Of a DNA stretch of 64,000 bases, positions 52,879-62,048 are shown one piece after another. Each line of letters starts with the position of its first letter. Position 1 is the stretch's first letter. The notes beneath the pieces were generated by a model. That model was given only the letters and a program-made list of their open reading frames with translations. It had not been told where the DNA came from and searched no databases. The stretch spans positions 2,170,001 through 2,234,000 of the forward strand of contig OZ241752.1 of NCBI GenBank assembly GCA_965201155.1, written 5' to 3'. Source of the DNA: JANQOH01 sp965201155. Lineage in GTDB: Bacteria; Pseudomonadota; Alphaproteobacteria; UBA7887. The translations under genes were made by a program, and so were the position numbers.

Positions 52879-54057
52879 ATGTTCGTCCCGTTCTTCCTGC
52901 AATTGCGCGATGGCGGCGTTCCCGTCACCTTGCGTGAATATCTGTCCCTGCTTGAGGCGCTCCAACGCGGGCTGGCTGGCTACAGCGTTGATGACTTCTA
53001 CTATCTCAGCCGCGCGGCGCTGGTGAAGGACGAACGCAATTATGACCGCTTCGACCGTGTTTTCAGCGCCTTTTTCCAGGGCGCCGAACAGGTTGGCGAG
53101 GCGCTCGCTGCCAACATCCCCGATGACTGGCTGCGCCGCGAAATGGAGCGCCTGCTGAGCCCGGAGGAACGCGCCGAACTGGAAAAGCTCGGCTGGGACA
53201 AGCTGATGGAAACCCTGCGCGAGCGCCTGCGCGAACAGAAAAAACGGCACCAGGGCGGGTCGAAGTGGATCGGAACCGGCGGCACATCGCCTTTTGGCGC
53301 GTGGGGAGACCACCCGGAAGGCATCCGTATCGGCCAGGACGAAGGCCGCAGGCGCAGCGCAGTCAAGGTGTGGGACAAGCGCGAATTCCGCAATCTCGAC
53401 GATTCCGTCGTGATCGGCACGCGCAATATCAAGGTCGCCCTGCGGCGCCTGCGCCAGTTCGTGCGTGAGGGTGCCGATACCGAACTCGACCTGCCGGCGA
53501 CCGTGAAATCCACCGCTGACAATGGCGGCTGGCTGGACCTGCGCCTGCGGCCTGAACGCCACAACAAGGTCAAGGTGCTGCTGTTCCTTGATGTGGGCGG
53601 ATCAATGAACGTCCATGCGCAGACCTGCGAGGAGCTGTTTTCGTCCGCCCGCAGCGAGTTCAAACATCTCGAATATTTCTATTTCCACAATTGCGTCTAT
53701 GAGAGCGTCTGGCGCGACAACCGGCGGCGCCACAACGAACGCATGGCGACATGGGACCTGCTGCACACTTACCCCGGCGACTACAAGCTCGTGATCGTCG
53801 GCGATGCCAGCATGAGTCCCTACGAAATCACCTATCCCGGCGGCAGTGTCGAACACTGGAACGAGGAACCCGGCCAGGCATGGCTCGAGCGTCTCCTGCA
53901 CGTCTACGGCTCGGCCATCTGGCTCAATCCCGAACCGCGCGAACAGTGGGGATACACCCACTCCATCCAGATGATCCGCGATCTCATGGGCGACCGCATG
54001 TTCCCCCTGACACTCCAGGGACTGGAAGAAGGAATGCGCCTCCTCGCCCGCGGCTAA
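52879..54057 (+). CDS. CoxE-like VWA domain protein
   Basis: This 392-residue protein is the VWA partner of the MoxR ATPase. The N-terminal half has FFLQLRDGGVPVTLREYLSLLEALQRGL and YYLSRAALVKDERNYDRFDRVFSAFF. The MIDAS-type segment is VLLFLDVGGSMNVHA, with the DxGGS variant usual in this family. It ends with the conserved HTYPGDYKLVIVGDASMSPYEI. CoxE acts in CO dehydrogenase maturation, but no coxMSL genes are present, so the target is unknown. Confidence 0.9.
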   Translation: MFVPFFLQLRDGGVPVTLREYLSLLEALQRGLAGYSVDDFYYLSRAALVKDERNYDRFDRVFSAFFQGAEQVGEALAANIPDDWLRREMERLLSPEERAELEKLGWDKLMETLRERLREQKKRHQGGSKWIGTGGTSPFGAWGDHPEGIRIGQDEGRRRSAVKVWDKREFRNLDDSVVIGTRNIKVALRRLRQFVREGADTELDLPATVKSTADNGGWLDLRLRPERHNKVKVLLFLDVGGSMNVHAQTCEELFSSARSEFKHLEYFYFHNCVYESVWRDNRRRHNERMATWDLLHTYPGDYKLVIVGDASMSPYEITYPGGSVEHWNEEPGQAWLERLLHVYGSAIWLNPEPREQWGYTHSIQMIRDLMGDRMFPLTLQGLEEGMRLLARG

Positions 54058-54069
54058 GGTTCAACAATA

Positions 54070-55352
54070 GGGAGGCTCTCGTAATTTGATTTTTTGTTTT
54101 CCTCGGTTGATTTGTCGGTTTTGTGGGGATGAAAGAGTCGGTGGAACTACGGATCAGGTGGGGAAAACGGTTCCCGACAGCGGTTGGAGAGCCTGAAACG
54201 GTTCACAGGGCACATAGGCCCCCCGTGTTCGGCATTCTATTGAACCCTGTCGCAGCAGAGGGGCCGGTGGTTCGCCCGCAGCCAGACAAGCCGGCGCAGG
54301 TTGTACACCAGGTTCATCATGCCGATCTTGAAGCGTGCCCGGACCATGCCGATAGTCCTGACCCGCTTGCCGCCCATCGCTTCGTGTTGAGCAAAGACAT
54401 GTTCGACGACCGCGCGCACCTTCGAACGCTTGCGGTTGGCTTCCTGGGAGCGCACAGGCAAGGGGCGGTTGCGATGCCCCTTGCGGTGAATGTGGCTGCG
54501 CCAGCCTCGTTCGGCCAGCAACGCCTCATGGTGGCGACTGCTGTAGGCACTGTCGGCCCAGACGGCGCCACTGGTATTCGTCTCATCAAGCACCTGTTCG
54601 AACATCTTGCTGTCGTGACACGCCGCATCGCTCGCCTCCCAGCGACGGACAAGACGATACGCACGGTCCACGCTGATGTGGTTCTTGTATCCGTAATGGG
54701 TTTCATTTCTCTTGCGCGTCCAGCGTGCGTCGGTGTCCTTGTGACGGCGCTTCTTCTGCGACCATTCGGACGGAACCTTCCCCGCCTTCACCTGTGCGTT
54801 CTCGTCGCGGCTGTTGCGTTGACGCGGCGCCTTCACAAAGCTCGCATCCACGATCTGTCCCCTGCGCGCCACATAGCCCTGGCCCTCGATCTGCGAGGAC
54901 AGTTCCGAAAACAGGCTGTCAAACGCCTCGGCGAGTTTCAGGTTCTCCCGAAACCGCCAGATGGTCTTTGCATCGGGCACCGTATCCTCGGGATGCAGCC
55001 CCAGGAACCGGGCGAACGAATAGCGGTCGCGGATCTGGAACTCCGTCTGGTCGTCGCTCAGGTTGTACATTTACTGCAAGACCAGAACCCGGAACATGAG
55101 AACCCGGTCGTATTCCCTGCGACCGGCATTGCTCTTGCGCGGCTTCGACAGTGCCGCGTCCAGCGCCGGGCGAAACCCTTCCCAGTTCACAGAACCGGAC
55201 AGCTTCGCCAACGGATCGCCCAATCCGTCAAGCTTTGCGAACCGTTCTTCAAGATCGAAAAAACCCGGCAGGCCCATCAAATCCGCCTCCCGAGACAACA
55301 ACCCGGATTATACAACATAAATGAGAAAAATGGGCGATTTTGAGAACCTCCC
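54070..55352 (-). mobile_element. IS5-family insertion sequence with disrupted transposase
   Basis: The element is about 1283 bases. GGGAGGCTCTC at 54070-54080 and the reverse complement of 55342-55352 (GGGAGGTTCTC) form terminal repeats with one mismatch. ATA stands directly outside both ends (54067-54069 and 55353-55355) as a target duplication. It inserted just after the CoxE-like gene. The transposase is on the minus strand. Confidence 0.75.
54237..55301 (-). pseudogene. IS5-family transposase, interrupted by an in-frame stop
   Basis: One continuous reading frame encodes an IS5-type transposase broken by TAA at 55071-55073. The first part ends DRVLMFRVLVLQ, and the second resumes with ATG directly after the stop: MYNLSDDQTEFQIRDRYSFARFLGL. 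In intact relatives these are joined by one residue. Later motifs are QIVDASFVKAPRQ, HYGYKNHISVDRAYRLVRRW, GAVWADSAYSSRHH and VEHVFAQHEAMGG (DDE core). The first ATG may be 55301 or 55277. Re-initiation at the abutting ATG is conceivable. Confidence 0.85.
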
Positions 55353-55427
55353 ATAAGTTATTGCAATGGCATGGAAATTCGTTATCCTGCAAGTCTGTCT
55401 TCCGGCAGTGGAGGCGCCACACCCGCC

Positions 55428-55552
55428 ATGAGCATAGATAACCATCCGGTGTTCGATGTACCAGCCGTCGGCCGGAAAAAGTGATCGCCGATTTCGACAG
55501 CGGATTGACCTCGCCCGACGGCGGGTTGGTCCTGCTGAGGGAGGCAGCGCGC
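55428..55552 (+). pseudogene. Remnant of an IS1380-type transposase N-terminus
   Basis: From ATG 55428 the frame reads MSIDNHPVFDVPAVGRKK and stops. The plus-one frame continues V-I-A-D-F-D-S-G-L-T-S-P-D-G-G-L-V-L-L-R-E-A-A-R. The latter is the classic IS1380 N-terminal motif (ADFDxG-xxSxDGGLxLLRE). So a single-base frameshift plus truncation at the phzF 3' end leaves only the first 40 or so codons. It differs from the intact element at 22480. Confidence 0.6.
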
Positions 55553-56380
55553 TCAGTATTCGAGCCTTCCCGTCAGCACCGGGTGTACCTTGCCGCCGAC
55601 ACGGATGCGCTCCGCAATCTCCAGATACAGCCGCGACGGACGATCGATCTCGAAGCCTTGCTCCACTACTACCCGGCCACTCCTGCCCAGCAACCTCAGA
55701 TATGCCGCAAATGCCGCATTCGCGCTTCCCGTTGCCGGGTCTTCTAGCAGGGTTCCGCGGAAGAAGGTCAGCATGCGGGCTGCGAAGTGCGCATCGTCGC
55801 TATACGGCTCTTCGGCAAAGACGAACAGCGAAAGCCAGTCTCCCGCAGCCACCTCTCCATAGACGTCGAGGTCGATGACGATCCGGCGCAGCCTGTCGAG
55901 CGAGCGGACGCCGGCCAGCAGAAACCACGGTCCCGCCGTCGCGAACCGGCACGGATAGCGGTCGTCCATGTCGGACACGGCCAGCCCCAGCAGCGCGGCA
56001 ACCCGTGACCGGTCCGGTGCGTCGCCCATCGCCACCGGCGGAGGCTCCATCCAGACCACGCCGCCCTCGAAGGTCACCGGAACACGTCCGGCAGCGAGGT
56101 CCAGCGTGTACGAACCGCGGTCGCGGCCAAGCACCCATGCAGTGCCCAGCGTCGGATGCCCGGCGAACGGCAATTCCCTGTCCGGGGTGAAAATACGCAC
56201 CCTTGCTTCGTCCCGGCGCTCCTCCACGACAAAGGTCGTCTCCGAGAAATTCATTTCCCGGGCGATCGCCTGCATTTCCGCCGTATCGAGGTGGGCGCAA
56301 CGGCGTATCACCGCCAGTTGATTGCCCGACAGCGGCCGCTCGGCAAAGACATCCACGATCGAGCAGTCCATCACCGCCAT
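55553..56380 (-). CDS. PhzF family isomerase
   Basis: This 275-residue protein has the PhzF/DAP-epimerase-like fold: IVDVFAERPLSGNQLAVI, IAREMNFSETTFVVE with the catalytic Glu, RIFTPDRELPFAGHPTLGTAWVL and LLEDPATGSANAAFAAYL. Family members isomerise or cyclise small metabolites. There is no phenazine cluster here, so the substrate is unknown. An AAGGAAGGAGAC element precedes the ATG. Confidence 0.92.
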   Translation of the reverse strand: MAVMDCSIVDVFAERPLSGNQLAVIRRCAHLDTAEMQAIAREMNFSETTFVVEERRDEARVRIFTPDRELPFAGHPTLGTAWVLGRDRGSYTLDLAAGRVPVTFEGGVVWMEPPPVAMGDAPDRSRVAALLGLAVSDMDDRYPCRFATAGPWFLLAGVRSLDRLRRIVIDLDVYGEVAAGDWLSLFVFAEEPYSDDAHFAARMLTFFRGTLLEDPATGSANAAFAAYLRLLGRSGRVVVEQGFEIDRPSRLYLEIAERIRVGGKVHPVLTGRLEY

Positions 56381-56423
56381 CTGCTTGTCTCCTTCCTTCT
56401 CCCCGGTCGTTTGATTGTCGCAC

Positions 56424-57299
56424 TCACGCGAAAAGCGGTTCGCGGGTGATGATGAGTTCGGACTGCCGGTTGTGGTGCGTGTTCTTCATCTCTACCCGCA
56501 CAGCCGAAAAGCCGTATCTGTTCACCAGGTCCACAATCTCCGGCGCTTCGTCATATGTCATCATGAAGTGGCATCGCAGGACGGCCAGTGTGCGGAACAA
56601 TGCGGAGTGATCAACCTCCGCATGCTGGTACAGCCGGGTGCCCGCACGCTTGCCGCCGCCTGCGGTGTAGGGCGGATCGAGAAACACGGCTGCCTCTCTG
56701 CCCCATCCCCGCACCAGCGGTGCGAGCAGTCGTGTGCCGTCTCCCTCGAAGAACGATATGCGATCCGCAACCAGTTCTATGGCCTGCAAGCGCGAGACTA
56801 GCGTGTCCGGATACCAGCGCGACGCCAGGCCCTTGCCATTCTCCCCTGCCTTGATGCGGGACGCTCCCGGCGCGAGAATTCCCCCGCGCTTGGTGCGGTT
56901 GAGCACAAGCGTGCGAAAGCCGTGCTCCTTTACGCATCGCGGACTCAGGCTCTCCCATTTGAGAACGCTCTCTTCTGTGGGCTCGAAGGTCCTGACCTGG
57001 CGTTGCAGGCTCTTGTTGTCCGACAGCGCTGCGTGCCAGAACGCTGCAACATCGCGATCGATCTCCACCATGAACGCCTGGCCCGCCAGCCGCTCCATGA
57101 CGGCAGTCAGCGACACGATGCCGCCGCCGACGAAGGGTTCAATGAAGATTTGCGGTTTCGCCGATGCAAGCCACTCGCGGATATGCGGGATAAGCCAAGT
57201 CTTGCCCCCCGGATACCGCAGCGGGCTGCGCTGCGGAACCGCAGCTACGTTGACCGCCGGCAGCCGCGACAGCGGAATTGCGGCATCCACGGAGATCAC
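56424..57299 (-). CDS. D12-class adenine-specific DNA methyltransferase (Dam/DpnM-like)
   Basis: This 291-residue N6-adenine methyltransferase has the AdoMet motif SPLRYPGGKTWLIPHI at about 25-40, IFIEPFVGGGIVSL, LVLNRTKRGGIL, and the catalytic motif FLDPPYTAGGGK (DPPY at about 208-211). ATG is absent in the N-terminal part. GTG 57299 has a GGGAG element five bases upstream and is preferred over TTG 57395. It is divergent from a second methyltransferase gene. No restriction endonuclease gene is adjacent. Confidence 0.85.
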   Translation of the reverse strand: MISVDAAIPLSRLPAVNVAAVPQRSPLRYPGGKTWLIPHIREWLASAKPQIFIEPFVGGGIVSLTAVMERLAGQAFMVEIDRDVAAFWHAALSDNKSLQRQVRTFEPTEESVLKWESLSPRCVKEHGFRTLVLNRTKRGGILAPGASRIKAGENGKGLASRWYPDTLVSRLQAIELVADRISFFEGDGTRLLAPLVRGWGREAAVFLDPPYTAGGGKRAGTRLYQHAEVDHSALFRTLAVLRCHFMMTYDEAPEIVDLVNRYGFSAVRVEMKNTHHNRQSELIITREPLFA

Positions 57300-57495
57300 C
57301 GGAACTCCCGGATGGCTGAGCGCGATGCCATAATCCCCCGCCGACTGATTTCGTCGCCTCGCTTGCCTGCCTCTGTGCAAGTATCGTATCGCCAATTGGT
57401 GGAATCAACGGAATAATCCTCCCGCCGCGAGCGGACCGGCCCACACTGAGGCGGCATGTTCCCCTGCCGTCGGAACTGCGTCGCGAACAGGAAAA

Positions 57496-58422
57496 ATGCT
57501 GCGCATCATTCTGAACGACAATCTTGAGGTCCTGCGCTCGCTGGGCAGCGGCTCCATCAACCTCGTCTACATCGATCCGCCATTCAACACGGGCCAGGTG
57601 CGAAAACAGGTGTCAATCCGGTCGGTACGCGACCCGGAGGGCAACCGGACCGGCTTCCAGGGCAAGCGCTACCAGAGTTCACCGCTCGGCACGACCGGAT
57701 ATGCCGACCGGTTCGATGACTATCTGGCGTTCCTCGCGCCGCGGCTCGCGGAAACCCACCGGATACTCCACCCCGCTGGCTCGCTGTTCTTTCACATCGA
57801 CTATCGCGAAGTGCATTACTGCAAGCTGCTGCTTGACCGCATCTTCGGGCGGGCCTCGTTCATCAATGAAATCATCTGGGCGTATGACTATGGCGGGCGG
57901 CCGAAATCACGTTGGCCCGCCAAGCATGACAATATCCTGTGGTACGCGCGGGACCCCGCCCGCTACACCTTCAATTTCGACGCCATGGACCGCATCCCCT
58001 ACATGGCCCCGGCGCTGGTTGGCGCGGAGAAGGCCAGACGCGGCAAGACCCCGACGGATGTCTGGTGGCACACCGTTGTGCCGACCAATTCAAGGGAAAA
58101 GACAGGCTACGCCACGCAAAAGCCCTTGGGGCTGCTGGAGCGCATAGTCAAGATCCATTCCTCCCCCGGCGACATGCTGCTGGATTTTTTCGCCGGCAGC
58201 GGCACATTCGGCGAGGCCGCTGCAAAAAACGGGCGGCGCTGCATTCTCGTGGACAACAATCCGCAAGCCGTCAGCATCATGGCGCGCCGCCTCGCGCCGT
58301 TCTCACCCCGCCTCGAGCGCGCCGGCGAAGCGGATTCGACCCCGCCCGACGCCAATTCCCGAACGTCACGGAACGACGGTTGCGGTCAGGACCGGGCTGG
58401 GCCGCAGCCGGGCGCGAGGTGA
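57496..58422 (+). CDS. Site-specific DNA methyltransferase, beta class (DPPF)
   Basis: This 308-residue amino-methyltransferase has the catalytic motif VYIDPPFNTGQ at about 24-34 before the AdoMet motif LLDFFAGSGTFGEAAAKNGRRCILVDNNP at about 228-256. The order IV-then-I marks the beta class (as in HinfI, CcrM and DpnA). Motif ATQKPLGLLERIV is also typical. AGGAAAA precedes the ATG. The C-terminal 35 residues are low in complexity. Confidence 0.9.
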   Translation: MLRIILNDNLEVLRSLGSGSINLVYIDPPFNTGQVRKQVSIRSVRDPEGNRTGFQGKRYQSSPLGTTGYADRFDDYLAFLAPRLAETHRILHPAGSLFFHIDYREVHYCKLLLDRIFGRASFINEIIWAYDYGGRPKSRWPAKHDNILWYARDPARYTFNFDAMDRIPYMAPALVGAEKARRGKTPTDVWWHTVVPTNSREKTGYATQKPLGLLERIVKIHSSPGDMLLDFFAGSGTFGEAAAKNGRRCILVDNNPQAVSIMARRLAPFSPRLERAGEADSTPPDANSRTSRNDGCGQDRAGPQPGAR

Positions 58423-58651
58423 ATTTTCGGAAAGCAGGGTGAATATGGCGCGAAATTCCCCGACGCGTTATGAGTTTATCCGTGGATTTGGATGAGTGCG
58501 GCAACGACATGGCCGATGCCGCTGTTCACCGGCCGGCCGCTCGGCGCCTGTGTCGTGTCGAGCATTTGCACCGCGTTCGAGGATTATGATGACACATGCA
58601 TCAAGTGGTTCCGCGCTGACGCGGCCCCGGTAGCGCGCGAAAGAAAAAGAC

Positions 58652-59584
58652 ATGAAAATCATCGCCGGCAATAGCAACCGCCCGCTCACCGAAGCCGTCG
58701 CGGCCTTCTGCAACCTGCCTCTCGTCCATGCCAGCATTCGCCGCTTCTCGGACCAGGAAGTGTTCGTCGAAATCCATGAGAACGTGCGCGGCGAGGACAT
58801 GTTCCTCGTTCAGTCCACCTCCTATCCGGCAAATGACAATCTCATGGAGCTGCTGGTTACGATTGATGCGCTGCGGCGCGCCTCTGCTCGCCGCATCACT
58901 GCCGTCGTGCCGTATTTCGGCTATGCGCGGCAAGACCGCAAACCCGGGCCGCGCACACCCATCTCGGCAAAGCTGGTGGCAAATCTCATCACCACCGCGG
59001 GCGCCGACCGCCTGCTGACTGTCGATCTCCATGCCGGCCAGATACAGGGCTTCTTCGATATTCCCGTCGATAACCTGTTCGCCGCGCCGGTGATGGTCGC
59101 CGACATGGCGCAGTCCTTTCGCGGCGAAAACCTCGTCGTCGTCTCGCCCGATGTCGGCGGAGTCATCCGCGCCCGCGCCGTGGCGCGGCGGATTGACGCC
59201 GGCCTCGCCATCGTGGATAAAAGGCGGGAGCGTGCCGGCGTGTCGGAGGTGATGAACATTATCGGCGACGTCGCAGGGCGGCGCTGCGTGCTGGTGGATG
59301 ACATCGTGGATTCGGCGGGAACGCTGTGTAACGCAGCGGTCGCGCTGAAACGCGCCGGCGCCACGTCCGTCGCAGCCTATGTCACGCATGGTGTGCTTTC
59401 CGGTGGCGCCATCGCGCGCGTCGTCGATTCGGAACTCGCACAACTGGTGATCACCGATACCATCGCGGCAACAAGCGCCGTGCAGGCGGCAGCCAATGTA
59501 CGAGTCCTGTCCATTTCACAACTGATGGCCGAGGCAATGCGTCGAATCAGCGAGGAAAGCTCGGTCTCAAGCCTGTTCGACTGA
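58652..59584 (+). CDS. prs: Ribose-phosphate pyrophosphokinase
   Basis: This enzyme makes PRPP. The 310-residue protein has MKIIAGNSNRPLTEAVAAF, QEVFVEIHENVRGEDMFLVQST, PYFGYARQDRKPGPRTPISAKL, the metal loop TVDLHAGQIQGFFDIPVDNL and the PRPP loop CVLVDDIVDSAGTLCNAA. The 229-base gap before it shows no clear gene. rplY and pth follow, as in many proteobacteria. Confidence 0.97.
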   Translation: MKIIAGNSNRPLTEAVAAFCNLPLVHASIRRFSDQEVFVEIHENVRGEDMFLVQSTSYPANDNLMELLVTIDALRRASARRITAVVPYFGYARQDRKPGPRTPISAKLVANLITTAGADRLLTVDLHAGQIQGFFDIPVDNLFAAPVMVADMAQSFRGENLVVVSPDVGGVIRARAVARRIDAGLAIVDKRRERAGVSEVMNIIGDVAGRRCVLVDDIVDSAGTLCNAAVALKRAGATSVAAYVTHGVLSGGAIARVVDSELAQLVITDTIAATSAVQAAANVRVLSISQLMAEAMRRISEESSVSSLFD

Positions 59585-59624
59585 ACAGATCCGCAAACAA
59601 CGACCGAAGACTCAGGAGTTTGGT

Positions 59625-60257
59625 ATGGCCGATATGACCACACTGGCCGCCGCGCCGCGAAAAGCCCGCGGCAAGGGCGGCGCGCGGGCTGTCCGCCGCG
59701 AAGGCCGCATCCCGGCAATCATCTACGGCAGCAGCAGCGAGCCCGCACCCGTTTCGGTCGACCAGCGCGAACTGCTCCTCGAATACAACCGCGGCGGATT
59801 TTTCAGCCGCGTGTTCGAACTGGATGTGGAAGGCGCCGTAACGCGCGTGCTGCCGCGCGACGTCCAGCTCCACCCCGTCTCCGACATGCCCCTGCATATC
59901 GACTTCCTGCGCCTCGCAGCCGATACGCGAGTCAATGTCGAAGTCCCTGTTACCTTCGCCAATGAAGAAGAGGCACCGGGCCTGCGCCGCGGCGGTGTAC
60001 TCAACGTCGTGCGCCGTACCGTCGAACTCGATTGCCTGCCCGATTCGATCCCCGCCGAAATCATCATCGATCTGACGGGGCGAGAAATCGGCGACTCCAT
60101 CCATATCTCCCACGTCGCCCTCCCTGACAACGTGCACCCGACCATCCGCGACCGTGATTTCACCATTGCAACCATCGCCCCGCCCACTGTCATGCAGGAA
60201 GCCGAGGCCGAGGAGGACGAGCAGGAGGAAGAAGAAGACATCGACACCGCGGAGTGA
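59625..60257 (+). CDS. rplY: 50S ribosomal protein L25/Ctc
   Basis: The 210-residue protein is the long (CTC/TL5) form. It has an N-terminal 5S rRNA binding domain (RKARGKGGARAVRREGRIPAIIYG, LPRDVQLHPVSDMPLHIDFLRL), a C-terminal TL5 domain (VNVEVPVTFANEEEAPGLRRGGVLNVVRRTVELDCLPDSIP), and an acidic tail (EAEAEEDEQEEEEDID). ATG follows a CAGGAG element. Confidence 0.96.
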   Translation: MADMTTLAAAPRKARGKGGARAVRREGRIPAIIYGSSSEPAPVSVDQRELLLEYNRGGFFSRVFELDVEGAVTRVLPRDVQLHPVSDMPLHIDFLRLAADTRVNVEVPVTFANEEEAPGLRRGGVLNVVRRTVELDCLPDSIPAEIIIDLTGREIGDSIHISHVALPDNVHPTIRDRDFTIATIAPPTVMQEAEAEEDEQEEEEDIDTAE

Positions 60258-60278
60258 CGTACAACGCACCTGTCATCC

Positions 60279-60881
60279 GTGCTGCTGCTCGCGGGCCTCG
60301 GCAATCCCGGGCCGAAACATGTATGGAACCGGCACAATGCCGGTTTCCTGTTTCTCGACGCCATCGCCCAGATGCACCAGTTCGCGCCTTGGCGTCGGCG
60401 CTTCCACGGCGTGATCGCCGAAGGCCGACTCGACGGCATACGAACGCTTGCGCTCAAGCCCGGAACATGGATGAACCGCTCCGGAATCTCGGTCGGCGAA
60501 GCCGCGCGCTTCTACAAGCTGCCCCCCTCCCAGGTCGTGGTGGTTCACGACGAAGTCGACCTCGCGCCGGGCAAGATCCGCGTAAAGACCGGCGGCGGCA
60601 GCGCCGGCCATAACGGCCTGCGCAGCATCGACCGGCATTTCGGCAACGCCTATCGCCGCCTGCGTATCGGCATCGGGCATCCCGGCGACAAGAACATCGT
60701 GCCCTCCTGGGTTCTGCGCGACTTCACTGCCGACGATGTCGCCTGGATCGAGGAACTGGTGCCCGCGCTGGCCGAAGCCGCCCCGTGGCTGGCGCGCGGC
60801 GACGACCCCGGGTTCATGAGCCGAGTCGCGTTGCTGCGTGCCCGCGCAGCAGGAGCATCCGAGGCTCCGGATGGGGTTTAA
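60279..60881 (+). CDS. pth: Peptidyl-tRNA hydrolase
   Basis: This enzyme releases peptides from dropped-off peptidyl-tRNA. The 200-residue protein has LLLAGLGNPGPKHVWNRHNAGF with the catalytic His, LKPGTWMNRSGISV, VVVHDEVDLAPGKIRVKTGGGSAGHNGLRSI and FRRLRIGIGHPGD-type segment. It starts at GTG 60279 and overlaps ychF by 11 bases. Confidence 0.96.
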   Translation: MLLLAGLGNPGPKHVWNRHNAGFLFLDAIAQMHQFAPWRRRFHGVIAEGRLDGIRTLALKPGTWMNRSGISVGEAARFYKLPPSQVVVVHDEVDLAPGKIRVKTGGGSAGHNGLRSIDRHFGNAYRRLRIGIGHPGDKNIVPSWVLRDFTADDVAWIEELVPALAEAAPWLARGDDPGFMSRVALLRARAAGASEAPDGV

Positions 60882-61974
60882 CTGCGGCATTGTCGGCTTG
60901 CCCAATGTCGGCAAGTCCACATTGTTCAACGCCCTGTCCGGCGCCGCTGCCGCAGAAGCCGCAAACTACCCGTTCTGCACCATCGATCCCAATGTCGGCC
61001 GGGCACCCGTGCCCGACGACAGGCTGGAAAGCCTGGCCCGCGCCGCGCCCTCGCCGCGGACCGTCCCCACTTGGCTCGATTTCGTCGATATCGCCGGACT
61101 CGTGCGCGGAGCCAGCAGGGGCGAAGGACTGGGCAACGCATTCCTCGGCCAGATTCGCGAAGTCGACGCCATCGTCCATGTCCTGCGTTGCTTCGGCGGT
61201 GCCGAGGTCAGCCATGTCAACGGCGCCGTCGACCCGCTCGCCGACGCGGAAATCGTTGACACCGAATTGATGCTTGCCGACCTCGCAAGTCTGGAGCGGC
61301 GGGCGGAAATCTGGGTCAAGCGGGCGCGCGGCGGCGATGCCGAAGCAAAGACCATGCTGGCGGTCGCCGAGCCGGCCCTGGCCGCCTTGCGCGCCGGTCA
61401 GCCGGCGCGCAAGGCGCACTCCCCCACGCCCGAGAGCGAACCTGCCTGGCGCGCATTGCGGATGTTGACCGCAAAACCCGTGCTCTATGTGTGCAATGTC
61501 GATGACGATTCCGCGTCCTCCGGCAATGACGCCTCACGGCGCGCGGCGGCCATGGCGGAAGCGCAGCATGCCGGGCACATCACCGTTGCCGCCGCTATCG
61601 AGGCCGAAATCTCCGGCCTGACTGACCCCGCTGAACGCAGCGAATTCCTCGCCGGCATCGGCCTCGCAGAAACTGGCCTGGCGCGCCTCATCCGCGCCGG
61701 CTACGACCTGCTCGGACTGCTCACCTTCTTTACCGCCGGGCCAAAGGAAACCCGCGCCTGGACAGTATCACGGGGTGCGCAAGCGGCGGCCGCCGCCGGC
61801 GTCATCCACAGCGATTTCGAACGCGGCTTCATTTGCGCCGAAACCATATCCTGGAGCGAATATGTGCGGCTGGGCGGCGAACAGCCGGCAAGGGCCGCCG
61901 GCGCGCTGCGCCAGGAAGGGCGAAACTACACCGTGCGCGATGGCGACGTGATTCGCTTCCGCTTCAACGTCTGA
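60871..61974 (+). CDS. ychF: Ribosome-binding ATPase YchF
   Basis: This Obg-family P-loop protein is 367 residues long. It has GIVGLPNVGKSTLFNALSGA (Walker A), DFVDIAGLVRGASRGEGLGNAFL (G3), the NVDD segment in place of NKxD that gives ATP preference, and the C-terminal TGS domain (LLTFFTAGPKETRAWTVSRGAQAAAAAGVIHSDFERGFICAE). ATG 60871 lies within the end of pth. Confidence 0.96.
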   Translation: MGFNCGIVGLPNVGKSTLFNALSGAAAAEAANYPFCTIDPNVGRAPVPDDRLESLARAAPSPRTVPTWLDFVDIAGLVRGASRGEGLGNAFLGQIREVDAIVHVLRCFGGAEVSHVNGAVDPLADAEIVDTELMLADLASLERRAEIWVKRARGGDAEAKTMLAVAEPALAALRAGQPARKAHSPTPESEPAWRALRMLTAKPVLYVCNVDDDSASSGNDASRRAAAMAEAQHAGHITVAAAIEAEISGLTDPAERSEFLAGIGLAETGLARLIRAGYDLLGLLTFFTAGPKETRAWTVSRGAQAAAAAGVIHSDFERGFICAETISWSEYVRLGGEQPARAAGALRQEGRNYTVRDGDVIRFRFNV

Positions 61975-61981
61975 AACCTCC

Positions 61982-62001
61982 CGCCGCCCACTCCGGCGGC
62001 G
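61982..62001 (+). terminator. Possible intrinsic terminator after ychF
   Basis: CGCCGCC (61982-61988) pairs with GGCGGCG (61995-62001) across a six-base loop, followed by CTTTCTG. It lies eight bases after the ychF stop and before soxY. The U-tract is short, so it is weak, but it would separate the prs-ychF transcript from the sox genes. Confidence 0.45.
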
Positions 62002-62048
62002 CTTTCTGCTATGATGCGCACCAAACAAGGATCGACAGGGGGAACCCG

